Position numbers and translations under genes: made by a program. A stretch of DNA of 64,000 nucleotides from Gnetum montanum (Eukaryota > Streptophyta > Gnetopsida > Gnetales > Gnetaceae): the NCBI GenBank assembly GCA_015680685.1, contig MNCI01034697.1, positions 1,917,707 to 1,981,706 on the forward strand, given 5' to 3'. The notes under the pieces were generated by a model that worked only from the letters and a program-made list of their open reading frames with translations, had not been told where the DNA came from and ran no database searches. The first letter of the stretch is position 1. Every line of letters starts with the position of its first letter. This document shows, in pieces, positions 61,407-64,000 of this stretch.

Positions 61407-62300
61407 TCATGAATCATTGTTGGTTGGGTTGTGTTGACATGATCCTATCGACACATACCTGTCGATGCATGATTTGATGTGTTGACGCATGATTTGATGT
61501 GTTGATGCATACACATCAATGGAGTGTCTAGTCTTGCCTATATAAATGCTCACACCTATCACATTTAAGGCATTTGTTTATTAGTAGCATAGCGAAGCTC
61601 TTATAGTTTGTTATTTTGAGACTTATAATATTTTCTAAGTGCCCACAGTAGGAGTTGAGGAGTGTATGGATCTTTATTCGAGCACTAATATACTTGGACA
61701 CTTTGGTATGAATGGTAATAAAGATGAACTTCTTGATACACCTTGCATCACTTGGAATTAGCATAATATTTACTTTGATATAATTTACTATTATGAAATT
61801 CACTGTTATGCATTTAATTAATTAATTAATTATTGATAATTAATGCACATAAGTATGACCACCTTGAGCATACGTTAACGCTTGGTAATCCTAGTAGTGT
61901 TGCATGTTTAGGATGTATACGGTAGGTGGGAATGGATGCTTATGTTGGGATTAGATTAAGGCATTAGATAGTTTCTAGATTAATTAGGCATTTAATTAAT
62001 TTATTTTCATGGTTAGGATAAATAAATAAAATATAAAAGTTATACAAATCATGTGCCTTAGTTACACTTAACCATACCATTGAACCTCACAAGTGGAACT
62101 GAGAAGGCAATGATCATGTCCTTAAGTTCACTACCTAGATAATATGTTCTTATAGAGCTAAAGTCTATGGAATTTTACTAGATCACTTAGTGATCACTAG
62201 TGATTCATATGGTTGGGTGTTGGGACTACTCATTGCTCATCATCAATGTAAGAGCATCTTGTTATGAGAAGTTACAACTCCTCATGGAATCTTTTAACAA
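61407..62300 (+). repeat. LTR of element B (3' LTR)
   Basis: It starts after the ATGGGGGTA purine tract, as in A (TCATGAATC, T-C for T-G). TATATAAA lies at 61539-61546. Upstream are several copies of GATGTGTTGACGCATG-type words (61466-61520). The downstream part shares TATTCGAGCA, ATACTTGGACA and CGCTTGGTAATCC with A's LTR. The right end was set roughly where similarity to A ends. Confidence 0.65.
61539..61546 (+). promoter_or_regulatory. TATA box of B's LTR
   Basis: TATATAAA preceded by TTGCC, at the same place as TATAAATA (9780-9787) in A's LTR. Confidence 0.65.
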
Positions 62301-64000
62301 TTTGACCTAAGGTATTTATGAGCAATAGCTTAGCGGTCATGCCAACATAAAGTTGCAGAGCCATCAACAATGAGTAACATAAACTAGATAAAGCAAGACA
62401 AAAAGGTGTTGATCACCTTTTCAACTAAATTTGGGCTAACTATGTTGGTAGCCTTGGATTATCTAGAAAATACTAAAGACTCACGAAGAAAATCCTAAAA
62501 AAATTGAACAATCACCTTATCAATTTTTTTCTTATCTTATTAATAAAATAACTACTTTTTTCATTATTTAATGTTATTTGGTGCAGAGCATGATTTGTGT
62601 ATTTACTTCAACACATTGTTAAGCATGAAAGGTAAGCATTTATTAACATCATGAATGAAATATCACAAGTGATACTGTAGCAAACCATGATTTAGGAGAT
62701 CAAGAGATTAAAATATTATAAAGGAATGTTTTAAAAAGTTTCAAATAAGAAAACGTATAACCCAAGGACAATAAAACTAAGAATAGAATAAAAAGAAATC
62801 TTGTAAGGAAAAAATCATATGAGAGATAATTTTCAATAGTTAATGACATTATGATGGATTAAATCATTAACATCTCAAACCTTGGTGGAGCATTCATCTT
62901 GAGTGATATCTAGACAATTTAGTAAGTCTCTACTTTTACCAAACTTTGCACTTAGGCAATGATAGTATTTGTCTTGTTTTCTCCTAGTTGCAAAAGTATC
63001 CTAAAGCTATGGAACCTTCTGTTCCAACTTCTTGATATAAGCATCTCTTACAATTATGTCAAGTTTTTAGCTTTTCTTTTTGTTCAATAAAAGATGCGTA
63101 GACATAGATGTCAAAAAATCAAAGATATTGAAGATTAAATTTTAAAAATTACAATCACACTTTGAGACTATCCCACTTAATCTAGAACTCTTAACAAGAA
63201 TTAAAAATATTTCAAGTGAAGTAACTAGAACTTTCTAGCTCCCATAAGAATATTTCAAAGCTCTTGAGAAACTCTATAAATTTTTTTAAAATTTCATGAT
63301 GTGTAGAAGTGTTATTAGAACAAATGAGTTTAGAGTTCTCTAATTTGCATTATGTAGAGGAATAAGGGTTGAATATTTCCTCATGTAGTACATTTGGTTT
63401 ACTTTGAAGGACTAGATCTTGTAATAGGTTAAGGATTACTAGTTCTCCTTCCAGATTGTTCATGACTCAAGTAAGAAAGATAAGATGTCATAATCTAAAA
63501 TTTTGTATAGGTTTAATAAATTTATTTAATGCATGAGTTTAATTATTCAATGCTATCAAATGCACTTTAATAGAATATTTTTAACTTTATAAACTAAGTA
63601 ATAGGAATATACTAGTCTTATTATTGTTATTATTTTATTTAAGTGAATAAAACCTTCTTATTAAAGTATTATATCTTTGCTTCTTACTAATATTGATGCT
63701 GAATTATATATCTTTTATATATTTTATGGCTGAATGTTGAAATTGAATTTCCCTTGGAAGTTTTTCTTTTGACAATCATCATGCCTTCACAAATATTTGA
63801 CTATGAATATCTTATTGTTCATGTACATTTAATTATACATATTTTATTTCTATTATGTACATGTAACTATATAATAGTTTATTTATGAAATATTTAGGAC
63901 CCTAAACAATAAGCGGCAATGTAGTCCCTATGCCTAACCATACAAATAATAAGTATTATTCATAACCTAATTGTAATCCATGGATTGGACTAGTCTTCTC
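62300..64000. other. AT-rich flank with no recognised feature
   Basis: No coding frame of useful length, no match to the elements elsewhere in the window and no clear repeat. It may be the sequence into which B inserted, or an unrelated old element too decayed to read. Confidence 0.6.

Larger units (their letters stand above)
52400..62300 (+). mobile_element. Element B: Athila-like element, 5' end missing
   Basis: Plus-strand order: protease, RT, RNase H, integrase (52400-56075), spacer (56076-58311), unknown 3' frame (58312-61218), purine tract ATGGGGGTA, LTR (from 61407). RT words such as KDHFPLPFVDQVL and a DQDKTTFT segment are those of the Athila lineage, which is also known for an extra frame after pol. 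Gag and the 5' LTR are absent: C's LTR ends at 52352 just before protease, so C's arrival or a later deletion removed or displaced them. Confidence 0.75.

Overview
This window looks like nuclear DNA of a seed plant with a large, repeat-filled genome. A gymnosperm is possible but cannot be shown from the sequence. There is no recognisable host gene. Almost everything belongs to long Ty3/gypsy-type LTR retrotransposons of two plant groups. One is Tat-like, recognised by a second RNase H after the RT-RNase H. The other is Athila-like, recognised by its RT and RNase H motifs plus an extra reading frame after pol. All copies but one are old: reading frames are still followable by eye, but many Gln codons (CAG/CAA) are now TAG/TAA and CpG is scarce, the mark of decay by cytosine methylation.

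Layout. (1) 1-2805, minus: the 5' end of a young, CpG-rich Tat-like element with an intact gag (1-1182, running off the left edge), leader, primer binding site and LTR. LTR and leader are packed with GCGTATACGC/GCGTAAACGC repeats. (2) 2944-10490, plus: 'element A', Athila-like, a decayed gag-like frame joined to a spacer, an unknown coiled-coil 3' frame and an LTR; it has no pol. (3) 10495-52352, minus: 'element C', Tat-like, interrupted by (4) 18395-39428, minus: 'element D', a complete 21-kb Tat-like element with two LTRs, a primer binding site, a purine-rich tract and a probable 5-bp target duplication (TAAAG/TGAAG). (5) 52400-62300, plus: 'element B', Athila-like, with protease, RT, RNase H and integrase, then a spacer, the same 3' frame as in A, and an LTR. 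(6) 62300-64000: AT-rich sequence in which I see nothing.

Reading along the element strand, C and D share one plan: 5' LTR, primer binding site, gag-protease, GGCC-rich short repeats, a plus-strand (antisense) multi-exon gene, a tandem array with a period near 185-190 bp, GGCC repeats, RT-RNase H-second RNase H-integrase, GGCC repeats, purine tract, 3' LTR. The antisense gene has matching splice boundaries in both copies, so it belongs to the element family.

The most notable pattern is that each element carries its own short palindromic motif, scattered through its LTR and non-coding spacer, and the motif differs between elements: GCGTATACGC (young), ATCCATG...CATGGAT (C), TTCCATG...CATGGAA (D), TGATATCA (A), GTTGACATGATC (B). 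Both groups also carry an extra coiled-coil gene of unknown function. I suggest, as inference only, that these motifs are self-recognition sites for an element-encoded protein.
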